Source of the DNA: Magnetospirillum moscoviense
Lineage (GTDB): Bacteria; Pseudomonadota; Alphaproteobacteria; Rhodospirillales; Magnetospirillaceae
Assembly: GCF_001650635.1 (NCBI RefSeq)
Contig: NZ_LWQU01000065.1
Span: forward strand, 1 to 64,000
Length of the DNA stretch: 64,000 nt
Direction of reading: 5' to 3'
The translations under genes were made by a program, and so were the position numbers. Shown in pieces: positions 49,543-59,033 of this stretch (position 1 is the first letter of the stretch; every line of letters starts with the position of its first letter). The notes beneath the pieces are model-generated. The model ran no database searches and had not been told where the DNA came from. It saw nothing but the letters and a program-made list of their open reading frames with translations.

Positions 49543-52500
49543 ATGAGCGAACCACCGCCCTACAAAGCCGGCAAGGATGCCGACCTGTCGACCGCCCTTG
49601 CGCTGACCGAGCGTCTGCTGACGCCCGGCGCCGAGGACGGCGTCATTCCGGCGCTGCCCGTCGAGAAGGACGGGTTGGGGCAGAACTTGCGCTATTGGAT
49701 GTGGCGCATGGGCGGGCGCAAGCGGCCGGAGATGGCCGACATGGGCCATTTGTCGAAGATCTTCGACAATTACGAACGCGAACTGAGCCGCCTGCAAAAG
49801 GACCATGCCGCCCAGGTGGAAAGCCTGGCCGCCCAGCACGCCAAGGACATCGACCGCGTCCGCCAGGAAAAGGGCGTCGATGTCGCCAAGCTGCGCGCCG
49901 AACTGCAACGGGATGCCGAACGCGCGCTGTTGGAAATCCAGCGCGAATTGGCCGCCTCGCGCGAGCGGACCAGCAAGCTGGAACAACTGACCACCCAGTT
50001 GCAGCAGACCTGCGAGACCGAGGTGGCGCAGGCCAGGAACGAGGCCGCCGCCATCTCGGAAGGCCCGCTGCAGAAGGCCTTGGACCGGGTCGAGGAGCTG
50101 GAGCGCCGCCTGAAGGCCCAGCAGGCCGAACATGCCCGCACCTTGGAAGAAACGCTGAACCAGGCGCAGGACGCCCAGGCCCAGGCGGTGGCCCAGCTGC
50201 GCACCGAAATGGCCCGGCAGCAGCAGGCGGCGGAAATCCTGATCGCCGAAATGGCCGCATCAGAAGAGCGGACCCGCCACGACCACGCCGCCCAACAAGC
50301 CCGGTGGGAGGCCGAGACCCAGCAATTGCGGGCCGAGGCGGCCCACAAGGATGAGGTCGGCGTGCGCAAGGCGGCCGAGACGCAACTGGCCCATCGCACC
50401 GAGTTCGACCGTCTGCGGCTGGACCTGGAAGCCGAGCAACAGGCCAAGATCGCCGCCACCCGCGCCGCCCTTGACGCGGCCCTGCAGGAGGCCGAGCAGA
50501 AGCTGGCCGAAGGTGCGCGCGAGCGGGCCGGCCTGAAGGCCGAGATCGAGCGGATGGCCGGCGCCCACGCCAAGGAGATGGCCGAGCAGGAAGCCGCCCA
50601 CCAGGCCACGCTTCAGGCCGCCATGGCCGAAAGCGCCCGGGCCGAGGAAAGCCGGCGCGTCGATCTGTTGGTCGCCCATCAGGCGGAATTGGAAGAATCC
50701 CATCGTCGCCAGGGCTTGCTGGAAAACCGCATCCGCGAGTTGCTGATGGCGCACGAGGACGAGAGCGGAAAGATCGCCGACGCCCATGCCCGCGAACTGG
50801 CCACGAGCCTGCGCGAGGCCGAGGACAAGCTGAGCCAGACCATCCACCAGGCCGAAAGCGCGCGTGAGACAGCCGAACAGGCGGCGCGGACCCAACTGGC
50901 CGAACTGACCGCCGAGCACGCCGCCGCCCTGGCCGAGGCCGGCCGCCACCGCTCGCTGCTGGAAGAGCGTGTCGGCGAGTTGCTACACTCCCACGCCCGG
51001 GAAATGCGGGAACAAACCGATCGCCATTCCGAGGAACTGATCCGCCTGCGCACCGAATTGTCGGCGCAGGCCCAGGAGACCTTGCAGCAGGCGCTGGACC
51101 GCATCGCCAGCCTGGAAGCGGCGCAGGAAACCGCCGCCCGCTGGCATGCCACGGAACTGGAAAAGACCCGCGCCGTCATGGCCGAAACCGGCGACGCCCA
51201 CTTGCGCCAGACCCTGGATCAACTGACCCAGGCCCAGGCCGACCGGCGTCAGTTGGAAATCCGCCTGAAGGAGGAGCGCGACGGCTACTTACGCGAACTG
51301 GGCCGCATCGCCGAGCGCCATGCCGAGGAACTGACCCGCGAACGGCGCGAGGCCGAGGCCGAGGCCGACGGCCATATCCAACGCGGCCTGGACCGTGTCG
51401 CCTTGCTGGAAGCCGAACTGGCCGAACGCGAACAAAGCCATGTCCGCGAAATGGATGCCGCCCGGGCGGCTATCGCCGCCAGCGCCGACAACCGCCAGCG
51501 CCAGACCGACGCCGAACTGGCAACCGCCCGCGACCAGATCGATGCACTGACCAACCAGTTGGAGCAGACCAAGGCCGACACCAAGCGCAAGCTGCAGGAG
51601 CTGGCGGTCCACCAGGCCGAGTTCATCAAACGCGAGATCGGCCGCGCCCAGGCCGAGGCCCAGGCCAAGATCGCCCTTCTGCAGCAGCAGGCCGCGACCG
51701 AGCGGGCCTGCCAGGCGGCCGACCTGGACCGTGTCCGCGAAGAGGTCACCGCCGTCACCGATGCCAATCTGCGCAGCGTGCTGGAACAGTTGGCCGCCCT
51801 GCAGGCCGAGCATCAGCGTGTGACCCTACAGCATGCCGCCGAAAAGCAAGAGCTGGCCGACCAGATCGACCAGACCCGCAGCCAATCCGAGGCCGGCGCC
51901 GATGCCCGCCTGCGCAAGGCCCTGGACAGCCTGGCCGCCGTCCAGGCCGAACGTCGCGAGCTTACCGAGCGCCTGGCCCGGTCGCAGGAGCAAAGTCCCC
52001 AGGCCGACAATCCGACGCTGACCGCCAGGATCAAGGAGCAGGACGCCGAATTGGCCCGTCTGCGCATCGCCAACCTGCGCGAGATCACCGAGTTGAACGA
52101 GCGCCACACCCGCGCGCTCGCCCGCGCCGCCGCCGAGGCCGACGCCCGCATCGGGGCGCTGGCCGACCAATTGGCCCGCCAAAGGGATACCGGCCAGACC
52201 GGCGCCCCCCCCGACGACCGCGCCCGGCTGGCCGACCAGCACCGCCAGGATATCGAACGCCTGCACCGCCAGGCCGACCAGCAGCGGGGCGAACTGGACC
52301 GCCGCCTGATCGAGGCGACCGGCCGCATCGGCGAGCTGGAGGCCGACCTGGCCCGCCTGCGCCTGAACCATGCCCGCGATCTCGAACGCCAGGGCGCCGA
52401 CCATTCCGACGCGCTGGCCCGCCAGCGCCAGACCCTGGACAGCGAGCACCGGGCCAGCCTTGCCGCATTGGAACGCACCGTGGCCGATCTCAGGGCCCAG

Positions 52501-52845
52501 CTTGCCAGCATCGAGATGCACCAGGCCGGGCAACCGGCGCGGGGGGCCGGGACCGACACCGACGCCCGCCTGAACGCCGCCCTGGCCCGCGCCATGATGG
52601 CCGAGGACGAGCTGCGCATCGCCAACAACAAGCTGGAACTGCTGAAAGACGCCCTGGATGCCGCCAAGGCCCGGGCGGCGTCGCCGGGGCCGGGCTCGGT
52701 GGACAATCGTTTCCGCGACGCCAAGCGCGCTTTCGCCCGCCACTTCCACCCCGACCAGGGCGGACGCGGGGATTCCGATAAGGAACGGATCTTCCTGGAA
52801 TTCTGGCCGGTTCTCGACCGCATCGAAAAGACCAACGATTTCTGA
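49543..52845 (+). CDS. Giant coiled-coil protein with a C-terminal J-domain-like HPD motif
   Basis: 1100 residues from ATG 49543 (MSEPPPYKAGKDADLSTALA). The ribosome site is poor, and in-frame codons extend upstream across the argG promoter, so the start is tentative. Residues about 85-1040 are almost continuous coiled coil rich in A, E, Q, R and L with no membrane segment or signal. The last 45 residues, RDAKRAFARHFHPDQGG then a helix with FLEFWPVLDRIEK, resemble helices II-III of a DnaJ J-domain with the HPD tripeptide. It may be a structural or SMC-like scaffold that recruits DnaK. I do not recognise a named family. Confidence 0.7.
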   Translation: MSEPPPYKAGKDADLSTALALTERLLTPGAEDGVIPALPVEKDGLGQNLRYWMWRMGGRKRPEMADMGHLSKIFDNYERELSRLQKDHAAQVESLAAQHAKDIDRVRQEKGVDVAKLRAELQRDAERALLEIQRELAASRERTSKLEQLTTQLQQTCETEVAQARNEAAAISEGPLQKALDRVEELERRLKAQQAEHARTLEETLNQAQDAQAQAVAQLRTEMARQQQAAEILIAEMAASEERTRHDHAAQQARWEAETQQLRAEAAHKDEVGVRKAAETQLAHRTEFDRLRLDLEAEQQAKIAATRAALDAALQEAEQKLAEGARERAGLKAEIERMAGAHAKEMAEQEAAHQATLQAAMAESARAEESRRVDLLVAHQAELEESHRRQGLLENRIRELLMAHEDESGKIADAHARELATSLREAEDKLSQTIHQAESARETAEQAARTQLAELTAEHAAALAEAGRHRSLLEERVGELLHSHAREMREQTDRHSEELIRLRTELSAQAQETLQQALDRIASLEAAQETAARWHATELEKTRAVMAETGDAHLRQTLDQLTQAQADRRQLEIRLKEERDGYLRELGRIAERHAEELTRERREAEAEADGHIQRGLDRVALLEAELAEREQSHVREMDAARAAIAASADNRQRQTDAELATARDQIDALTNQLEQTKADTKRKLQELAVHQAEFIKREIGRAQAEAQAKIALLQQQAATERACQAADLDRVREEVTAVTDANLRSVLEQLAALQAEHQRVTLQHAAEKQELADQIDQTRSQSEAGADARLRKALDSLAAVQAERRELTERLARSQEQSPQADNPTLTARIKEQDAELARLRIANLREITELNERHTRALARAAAEADARIGALADQLARQRDTGQTGAPPDDRARLADQHRQDIERLHRQADQQRGELDRRLIEATGRIGELEADLARLRLNHARDLERQGADHSDALARQRQTLDSEHRASLAALERTVADLRAQLASIEMHQAGQPARGAGTDTDARLNAALARAMMAEDELRIANNKLELLKDALDAAKARAASPGPGSVDNRFRDAKRAFARHFHPDQGGRGDSDKERIFLEFWPVLDRIEKTNDF

Positions 52846-52888
52846 TCCTCACTCAGGAGGATCCTGCCAGGTTACCCCCTCCATAAGC

Positions 52889-52907
52889 GATAACGATTCG
52901 CATTTGT
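52889..52907 (+). promoter_or_regulatory. Fur-box-like site upstream of the iron operon
   Basis: GATAACGATTCGCATTTGT resembles the 19-bp Fur consensus (GATAATGATAATCATTATC) in its left half and the alphaproteobacterial variant with CGATTCGCATT. It lies 75-93 bases before the P19-like gene. Iron-dependent repression is inferred. Confidence 0.5.
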
Positions 52908-52932
52908 ATTTTCTGCGCGGCCTCGTTATTGC

Positions 52933-52969
52933 TTCAATATTGCGAATGGGTCGCATTCGCAATATTGAA
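52933..52969 (+). promoter_or_regulatory. 16-bp perfect palindromic operator upstream of the iron operon
   Basis: TTCAATATTGCGAATG is repeated in exact inverse after GGTCG. It ends 12 bases before the P19-like start, so bound protein or the folded leader would block initiation. The GCGAATG/CATTCGC halves match the right half of the Fur-like site upstream. Confidence 0.7.
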
Positions 52970-52981
52970 ATGGGAATATTC

Positions 52982-53617
52982 ATGAAGACAATGACCGCCC
53001 TGGCCGTTCCCGCCGCCCTTGCCTGCGCCTTGGCGCTTTCCGTTCCGGCCCTGGCCGGCGAGCAGCCTATCGGCGAGCCGGTCGAGAAGAACGGCATGGC
53101 GATCGCCGGCGTCTATCTGCAGGCGGTGACCATGGAGCCGGCGCATGCCCACCACGCCCAGACCGACATCCATCTGGAAGCCGACATCAAGGCCATCAAG
53201 GGCAACAATAACGGCTTCGGCGAGGGCGAGTGGGTGCCCTATCTCGAGGTCGAATACGAACTGACCAAGAAGGGCGGCGCCTTCAAGAGGACCGGCAAGC
53301 TGGTGCCGATGGTGGCTTCCGACGGCCCCCATTACGGCGACAACGTCAAAATGGACGGGGCCGGCAAGTACCACGTCGTCTATCGCATCGCGCCGGGCGC
53401 CCACGGCTTCCTGCGCCACACCGACAAGGAAACCGGCGTCAGGACCGCCATCTTGCGCGAGAAGGGATTCGCCGATTTGCGCAAAGCCATCACCCGTGCC
53501 GCGCCGGGCCCCGAACGCGCCGCCATCATCCTGGCCTTGCGCGCCGGCCTGATGGACGACGCGGCCCGGCTGGACGCCCAGGGCGTGCCGCCCGACGTCT
53601 TCGCGGTGAACCAATGA
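52982..53617 (+). CDS. P19/Tp34-family periplasmic iron-binding protein
   Basis: 211 residues from ATG 52982; ATG 52970 is an alternative. A signal peptide covers residues 1-25 (ending ALAG). The mature domain is a single cupredoxin-like fold of the P19/Tp34/FtrA family: GVYLQAVTMEPAHAHHAQ and DIHLEADIKA carry the Met, His and Glu copper/iron ligands. It partners the FTR1 permease whose start overlaps its stop (ATGA), delivering ferric or ferrous iron across the periplasm. The P19-FTR1 pair matches the FtrABCD-type systems. Confidence 0.9.
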   Translation: MKTMTALAVPAALACALALSVPALAGEQPIGEPVEKNGMAIAGVYLQAVTMEPAHAHHAQTDIHLEADIKAIKGNNNGFGEGEWVPYLEVEYELTKKGGAFKRTGKLVPMVASDGPHYGDNVKMDGAGKYHVVYRIAPGAHGFLRHTDKETGVRTAILREKGFADLRKAITRAAPGPERAAIILALRAGLMDDAARLDAQGVPPDVFAVNQ

Positions 53618-54786
53618 TGCGCCGCCTGATCTGGCTGGCCTTGCTGGTGCTGACCGCCTTCCCGGTCCGCGCCGCCGACACCGACCTGGCGGCGGCCGCC
53701 CGCACGCTGGCCGCCCGCGGCGACCAGCTGATCGCCGCCTATGATCCGACCCACGGCCGCGCCACCGGCGATGCCTTCTCGGACCTTTATTTCGACGTGT
53801 TCGAGGAATCCGGGCTGGAGCAGGCCATCGGGGTGTGCTCGGCCAGCGACAAGACGGCGCTGGAGGCCCTGTTCGGCGAGATCATCGGCCTGGCCGGCCA
53901 AGGTCGCCCGGTGCCTGAGCTGCAGACCAAGTGGAGCACTCTGAAGGCCTTGCTGGAAGCCGCCACCATCGCGGCGCTGGAGCCCCCGACCGGGCCATTC
54001 CAGGCCTTCTTGCAATCGCTTTTGATCCTGCTGCGCGAAGGCATCGAGGCGATGCTGGTGGTCACCGCCCTGGTCGCCTGGCTGCGCCGGTCGGGCCAGG
54101 GTGACAAGGTCAGCGTGATCTGGATGGGCGTCGGCCTGGCCATGGTGTTCAGCCTGGTCGCCGCCTGGCTGTTCGACCGGGTCATCCACCTGTCGGACGC
54201 CGGCCAGGAGGTGCTGGAAGGGGTGATCTTGCTGGTCGCCGCCCTGGTGCTGTTCCATGTCAGCTTCTGGCTGCTGTCCAAGCGCGAGGCCGCCGCCTGG
54301 CAGGCCTATGTCCAGGGCCAGGTGGCAGGTGCCGCGCAAAGCGGGCGGATGTGGACCCTGGGCCTGGCCGCCTTCCTGGCGGTGTTCCGCGAAGGCGCCG
54401 AGACCGTGCTGTTCTATCAGGCCCTGGCCCTGTCCTCGCCCGGCCAAGGGCCGGCCCTGGTCGGCGGCTTCGTCGTCGCCGCCATCGCCCTGGCGGTCCT
54501 TTACCTCGCCATGCGCCATTTGTCGCTTCGCCTGCCGCTGGGGCTGTTCTTCACCGCCACCGCCGGTTTGCTGTTCGTGCTGGCGGTATCGTTCGCCGGC
54601 AAGGGCGTGCTGGAATTGCAGGAAGGTCGCTGGCTGCCCATCACCCCGCTGGACGGCTGGCCCAGGCTGGAATGGCTGGGCCTGTTCCCCACCGCCGAGG
54701 GACTGGCCGCCCAGGCATTGCTGCTGGCGCCGATGCTGGCCGCCCTGGCCTGGCACGCCGCCCGGCGCAAAAGGCTCCCGGCATGA
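53614..54786 (+). CDS. FTR1-family iron permease
   Basis: 390 residues from ATG 53614. A signal peptide (1-20) precedes a periplasmic helical domain (about 20-125), then about seven membrane helices. Two REGxE iron-transport motifs are intact: REGIE at 141-145 and REGAE at 259-263. It imports iron delivered by the P19-like protein. It overlaps both neighbours by four bases, so the three genes form one tightly coupled operon. Confidence 0.92.
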   Translation: MMRRLIWLALLVLTAFPVRAADTDLAAAARTLAARGDQLIAAYDPTHGRATGDAFSDLYFDVFEESGLEQAIGVCSASDKTALEALFGEIIGLAGQGRPVPELQTKWSTLKALLEAATIAALEPPTGPFQAFLQSLLILLREGIEAMLVVTALVAWLRRSGQGDKVSVIWMGVGLAMVFSLVAAWLFDRVIHLSDAGQEVLEGVILLVAALVLFHVSFWLLSKREAAAWQAYVQGQVAGAAQSGRMWTLGLAAFLAVFREGAETVLFYQALALSSPGQGPALVGGFVVAAIALAVLYLAMRHLSLRLPLGLFFTATAGLLFVLAVSFAGKGVLELQEGRWLPITPLDGWPRLEWLGLFPTAEGLAAQALLLAPMLAALAWHAARRKRLPA

Positions 54787-55550
54787 AGGGGCTGGAAGCC
54801 TTCCTGGTCACCCATCGCCACCGCCTGGTCTGGCTGCACGCCGCCATGGCGGTGGTGTTCGCAGCGATCGGCCTGCTGCTGGGCGTGTTCTCGCGCCTGG
54901 GGGCCGTGCAGTTCGCCCCCAAGAATCCGGTGCCGGGCGGCGATGCCTGGACCGAAAAGGGCGTCTGCCCGACCATGATCGATCTGCCGCGCAAACAGGA
55001 AAGCCGCCATTGCATCCAATGCCTGCGCTGCGTCAACCCCCAGGCCAGGGGGGCCTTGGAAATCCGTCTGCGCAGCCCCGGCACCGAGATCGAACGCATC
55101 GCCCACCACCATCCCAACATCGCCGAGGTATGGTTCTTGTTCCTGGGAACCGGCGTGGCGCTGGGCGGCTTCCTGTGGCTGGATTTCCTGATGATCTCGG
55201 GCTTCATGCTGAGCGTGATGGCGGCGATGACCACCGTGCTGGCCAGCCTGACCGCTGCCACCGCCCGGCTGTCGGGCCGCCCCTTCGCCCAGGTCGGCTA
55301 TCTGTTCGCCCCGGTGGCCATGGTGTCGTTGGTGGTCGGGTTGGGCGGCATGCTGTTCCAGCCGCTGGGCCCGTGGGCCGGAACCGCCAAGGCGGTGCTG
55401 TTCCTGGCCGGCATCGTCTGGAGCCTGTGGCTGGGCTGGCGGGTGATGGCGCCCTGCCCGCCGCTGCGGCGCCTTCTGGCGCTGATCCCCGCCGCCGCGG
55501 GGGTGGTGGCCGTCGCTTGGGGCTGGGCGCCGGCACCCTTCGGGGGGTGA
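54783..55550 (+). CDS. Membrane Fe-S-motif protein of the iron-uptake operon (FtrD-like?)
   Basis: 255 residues with about five membrane helices. One short motif, HCIQCLRCVNP (Cys77, 80, 83), plus VCPT (Cys62) resembles a ferredoxin-like cluster half-site as in NapH/CcoG/FtrD polyferredoxins, but the full two-cluster polyferredoxin domain is absent. In FtrABCD systems the Fe-S membrane protein passes electrons to reduce iron at the permease; a reduced version of that role is inferred here. No cupredoxin FtrB is present. Confidence 0.65.
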   Translation: MKGLEAFLVTHRHRLVWLHAAMAVVFAAIGLLLGVFSRLGAVQFAPKNPVPGGDAWTEKGVCPTMIDLPRKQESRHCIQCLRCVNPQARGALEIRLRSPGTEIERIAHHHPNIAEVWFLFLGTGVALGGFLWLDFLMISGFMLSVMAAMTTVLASLTAATARLSGRPFAQVGYLFAPVAMVSLVVGLGGMLFQPLGPWAGTAKAVLFLAGIVWSLWLGWRVMAPCPPLRRLLALIPAAAGVVAVAWGWAPAPFGG

Positions 55551-55608
55551 GCCATCCCACCCGGCAGGGGCGTGGCGGGACGGCACCGGCCTGTCATAGA
55601 CTTGGCCC

Positions 55609-56313
55609 ATGCTGAACGCCCTGATATTCGACGTCGACGGCACCCTGGCCGAAACCGAGGAAGCCCACCGCAAGGCCTTCAACCAGACCTTCGCCGAATT
55701 CGGCCTGGACTGGCACTGGGACCCGCTGCTGTACGGGCGCCTGCTGAAGGTGTCGGGCGGCAAGGAGCGCATGCGATCCTATGCCGGAGCCAACGTTGAC
55801 GACACGCTGATCGATGCCCTGCACCGTCGCAAGACCGAGATCTACACCACCTTCGTCGCCACCGGTGCGGTGCCGCTGCGGCCGGGGGTGGAACGGCTGA
55901 TCACCCAGGCTTTGGATCATGGCCTGACCCTGGCGGTCGCCACCACCACCACGCGGGCCAACCTGCTGGCCCTGCTGGACGGCGCCACCGGCGGCGCCGG
56001 GCATGGCTGGTTCAAGGTGATGGCCTGCGCCGACGACGCGCCGGTCAAGAAGCCCGACCCGGCGGTCTATCGCTTCGTGCTGGAAAGACTGGAATTGCCC
56101 GCTGTTCGCTGCCTGGCGATCGAGGACACCAGGAACGGCGTGCTGTCGGCCCGGGGCGCGGGTTTGGATGTGGTGGTGACCCGCAGCACCTATGCCCATG
56201 ACGAGGACGTCACTGCCGCACTGGCGGTCTATGACGACCTGTCCTTCGTGGGATTGCCCGACCTGATGCGGCTCAAGTCTCGGATTGGGTGGGCGGAACC
56301 GCCTGCAGCGTGA
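55609..56313 (+). CDS. HAD-family phosphatase, CbbY-like
   Basis: 234 residues with catalytic DVDGT at residues 8-12 (nucleophile Asp8, acid Asp10), the cap helix ETEEAHRKAFNQTF, the Thr in VATTTTRAN, Lys in PVKKPDPAVY and acidic IEDTRNG. It resembles CbbY, which removes xylulose-1,5-bisphosphate, or a beta-phosphoglucomutase. No cbb genes are adjacent. Its 3' end overlaps the convergent kinase gene by 41 bases. Confidence 0.88.
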   Translation: MLNALIFDVDGTLAETEEAHRKAFNQTFAEFGLDWHWDPLLYGRLLKVSGGKERMRSYAGANVDDTLIDALHRRKTEIYTTFVATGAVPLRPGVERLITQALDHGLTLAVATTTTRANLLALLDGATGGAGHGWFKVMACADDAPVKKPDPAVYRFVLERLELPAVRCLAIEDTRNGVLSARGAGLDVVVTRSTYAHDEDVTAALAVYDDLSFVGLPDLMRLKSRIGWAEPPAA

Positions 56314-58447
56314 AATAGAAGGTCGATCCCTCTTCGGGAACCGACTGCACCCAGATCTGGCCGCCATGGCGCTCGACGATGCGCTTGCACATCGCCAGCC
56401 CGATGCCGGTCCCGTCATATTCCGCCCGGCTGTGCAGCCGCTGGAAGATGCGGAAGATGCGGTCGAAATATTGCGGTTCGATGCCGATGCCGTTGTCGGT
56501 AACGGATAGCCGCCAGTATCCGTCGTCGGAATCGGCGGTCACGGCGATCCGCACCGGGCGGACCGGCGAGCGGTACTTGATGGCGTTGGAAATCAGGTTC
56601 TGAAACACGCTGACCAATTGCTCGCGGTCGCCATGGACCACCGGCAATCGATCCAGATCGACCGATATCGCCGCCCCGCTTTCGCGGATCGCCACCGTCA
56701 GGTTGCGCAGCACGTCGCCCATCACATGGGCCAGATTGGTGGCCGCCAACGGATTGCCGTGACGCTGAATGCGCGAGAACCCCAACAGGTCCAGCACCAG
56801 CCGATCCAGCCGCACGGCGCCCTCGCGGGCGAAATCCAGGAACTCGCGGCCGTCGGCGTCCAGCAACTCGCCATAGCGCCGTTCCAAGAGCGTCAGATAC
56901 GAGCTGACCATGCGTAACGGCTCACGCAGATCGTGACTGGCGACATAGGCGAATTGCTCGAGGTCGTTGTTCGACACCTCGATCTCGCTGATATAGCGGG
57001 CGATCTTCTCCTCGGCCGCTTTCTGGTCGGTGATGTCGGAATGAAAGCCGACCACCCGCGCCGGCTCGTCGGCCGCGCGGGCGACGTTGAAGGCGTGGGC
57101 CGCCAGCCAGCGCACCTCGCCATCGGCCCGGACGATGCGAAATTTCGTGCCGTAATCGTCCTCGCCGCCATGTGCGGCCACCACCGCCCGGACGGCCTCG
57201 ACATCCTCGGGATGCAGCCAGGACAGCCATCGATCGGGATTTTCCAGCAGTTCCTGGCGCGAACGGCCCCAGATGCGCTCGAAGGACGGGCTGATATAGT
57301 CGAAATGGCGGTATTGCGGGTCGGCGACGAAGAATACCTGGTCGATGTTCTCGGCCAATTCGCGGAATCGCCCCTCGCTGGCCCGCAGCGAGTGCGTCAT
57401 ATCCACCGCCAGCGCCTGGGCGCGCGCCCGGGTGGTGGCCAGCGACCACACGATCAGCGTCAACAGCAGGCTGACCAGGATGCCGCCGACCAGGGTTTGG
57501 CGGGGCAACGCTCCCTCGGCGGCCTGGGCGAATCCCGGCAGCATGGCGTAGATCACCGTCCAGGTCCGGCCGCCAATCTGCACGGCGCGCTGGGCCTGAT
57601 GGCTGGCGAACGAGACATCGACGTCGGGATGGCTGTCGAAATAAAGGCCGTCGGCGGTGGCCTCGGCCCCGTCATAGACCCGCACCTCGACATCGTTCAG
57701 GTCAGCCGGCAGGATGGTGCGCATCAACACGCCGACCCGACAGCCGGCAGTGGCGAAGCCCAGCAGCCGGTCCCGGCGTTCCTCGATCGTGTCGGGAATC
57801 GCGGCACCTTGATAGATCGCCTGATACATCAGGAAGGCCGGCGTCGGCTTGTCGTCGATGACCAGGTTCAGCTTGCCGGTGATCTGGATGGCGCCGCTGT
57901 CCCTGGCCGCTTCCAAGGTGGCGCGGCGCACCGGATGGACCCAGCTGTCGGACCCGATCACCGGCAGGTTCGAGGGCGTGCGCGGCTCGACGCTGGTGAC
58001 GATGGTGTAATAGGGCCGCTCGCCGGGGGGCTTGATCTGGAAACCGGGCTCGAAGCCCAAGACCTCGCGCTCGAATTCGGTCCGCTGCTCGCCCGGGACC
58101 GAGCGGATATAGACCGTGCCGGTCAGGCCGGGATAGATGCTGTCCACCTGCAGGGTCTGGTTGACCCGCGCCCAGTCGGCGCGGCTGGGATGGCCCGACG
58201 CCGACACCATCGCCTGGATCCCGCGCAACACCTGGGGATAGGCGACCATGCGCTGTTCCAGCACGGTCTGCAACTCGGCGACGCGGGCGTCGAACCGACT
58301 GGCGACCAGGCGATCGACCTCGTCCTTCGAGGCGCGCCAGGCGAACAGGCTGACAGTCACCCCGAGCAGCAACGCGAAAGCCGCTAGGGCCAGAGGCCGC
58401 AAGGACGACGGAAGCGCTTGATCTTCGCTGGGTGACGGGCAGGCCAA
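56273..58447 (-). CDS. CHASE-domain sensor histidine kinase, TTG start
   Basis: 724 residues starting at TTG 58447; no nearby ATG exists before the first membrane helix (about 17-35). The periplasmic part (about 40-315) is a CHASE sensor (YPQVLRGIQAMVSASG, RRATLEAARDSGAIQITGKL). A second helix (about 318-338) leads to a PAS domain with a PAC tail (about 355-475). The kinase core has His505 in ASHDLREPLRM, an N-box near 620, DNGIGI near 652 and GTGIGLAM near 680, all intact. No response regulator is adjacent. The ligand is unknown. Confidence 0.9.
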   Translation of the reverse strand: MACPSPSEDQALPSSLRPLALAAFALLLGVTVSLFAWRASKDEVDRLVASRFDARVAELQTVLEQRMVAYPQVLRGIQAMVSASGHPSRADWARVNQTLQVDSIYPGLTGTVYIRSVPGEQRTEFEREVLGFEPGFQIKPPGERPYYTIVTSVEPRTPSNLPVIGSDSWVHPVRRATLEAARDSGAIQITGKLNLVIDDKPTPAFLMYQAIYQGAAIPDTIEERRDRLLGFATAGCRVGVLMRTILPADLNDVEVRVYDGAEATADGLYFDSHPDVDVSFASHQAQRAVQIGGRTWTVIYAMLPGFAQAAEGALPRQTLVGGILVSLLLTLIVWSLATTRARAQALAVDMTHSLRASEGRFRELAENIDQVFFVADPQYRHFDYISPSFERIWGRSRQELLENPDRWLSWLHPEDVEAVRAVVAAHGGEDDYGTKFRIVRADGEVRWLAAHAFNVARAADEPARVVGFHSDITDQKAAEEKIARYISEIEVSNNDLEQFAYVASHDLREPLRMVSSYLTLLERRYGELLDADGREFLDFAREGAVRLDRLVLDLLGFSRIQRHGNPLAATNLAHVMGDVLRNLTVAIRESGAAISVDLDRLPVVHGDREQLVSVFQNLISNAIKYRSPVRPVRIAVTADSDDGYWRLSVTDNGIGIEPQYFDRIFRIFQRLHSRAEYDGTGIGLAMCKRIVERHGGQIWVQSVPEEGSTFYFTLQAVPPTQSET

Positions 58448-58535
58448 TCCTGGGGTTCCCCTTCGCGGTCGCCGACCATCCTAACCGAAAGTTAGGGCCT
58501 GGACCACATCAATGGAAATCAGGGCCGCTTTTATG

Positions 58536-59033
58536 TCAGCCGACCACTTGCCGGTAGGTTTCGGCCAGGCGAGCATCGACCTCGGGTTCGACCAGGGCGG
58601 AAATCGCCGCCAGCAGACCCATCTCTTCCTTTTGGATGTGGAAGATCTCGCGCTCGACCAACTCGCCCCCGGCATCGCGGAAGTTGCGCCAGGTCTCGTC
58701 GGTGAAGCCCTGCTCCTGCGCAGCCACGGCGATGTCGGCGACCTGCAGGGCCAGCGGCAGGATCGAGCGGTGTTCGTGGGTCAGCATCATGACGATGCCG
58801 GTCTCGCCCTGTTCGACGAATACCGGGAACAGGTGGTTTTCCTCGAAACCGAAATGCTTCTCGACCTCGGCCTTCAAGGTGCGGGCCAGCCGCTTCAACT
58901 GGAAACGCAGATCGTCATCGACCGCGGGCGTGTTGCGATGCTTGCCCAACAATTCTTCCAGGCCCTGCAGGGTCTCGATGGTGGACATGTGATCCTGGTG
59001 CAGAAGCGCACCGATCTGGGTCTGGTTCAACAT
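58536..59033 (-). CDS. Hemerythrin HHE domain protein
   Basis: 165 residues. The non-heme di-iron ligands are visible: LLHQDHM at residues 11-16, HFGFEENHLFPVF near 60-72, THEHRSI near 85 and HIQKEEM near 131. It may bind O2 or NO or repair Fe-S clusters. Its ATG shares a base with the NnrS-like stop (TGATG), so it is the last gene of a three-gene coupled operon. Confidence 0.9.
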   Translation of the reverse strand: MLNQTQIGALLHQDHMSTIETLQGLEELLGKHRNTPAVDDDLRFQLKRLARTLKAEVEKHFGFEENHLFPVFVEQGETGIVMMLTHEHRSILPLALQVADIAVAAQEQGFTDETWRNFRDAGGELVEREIFHIQKEEMGLLAAISALVEPEVDARLAETYRQVVG

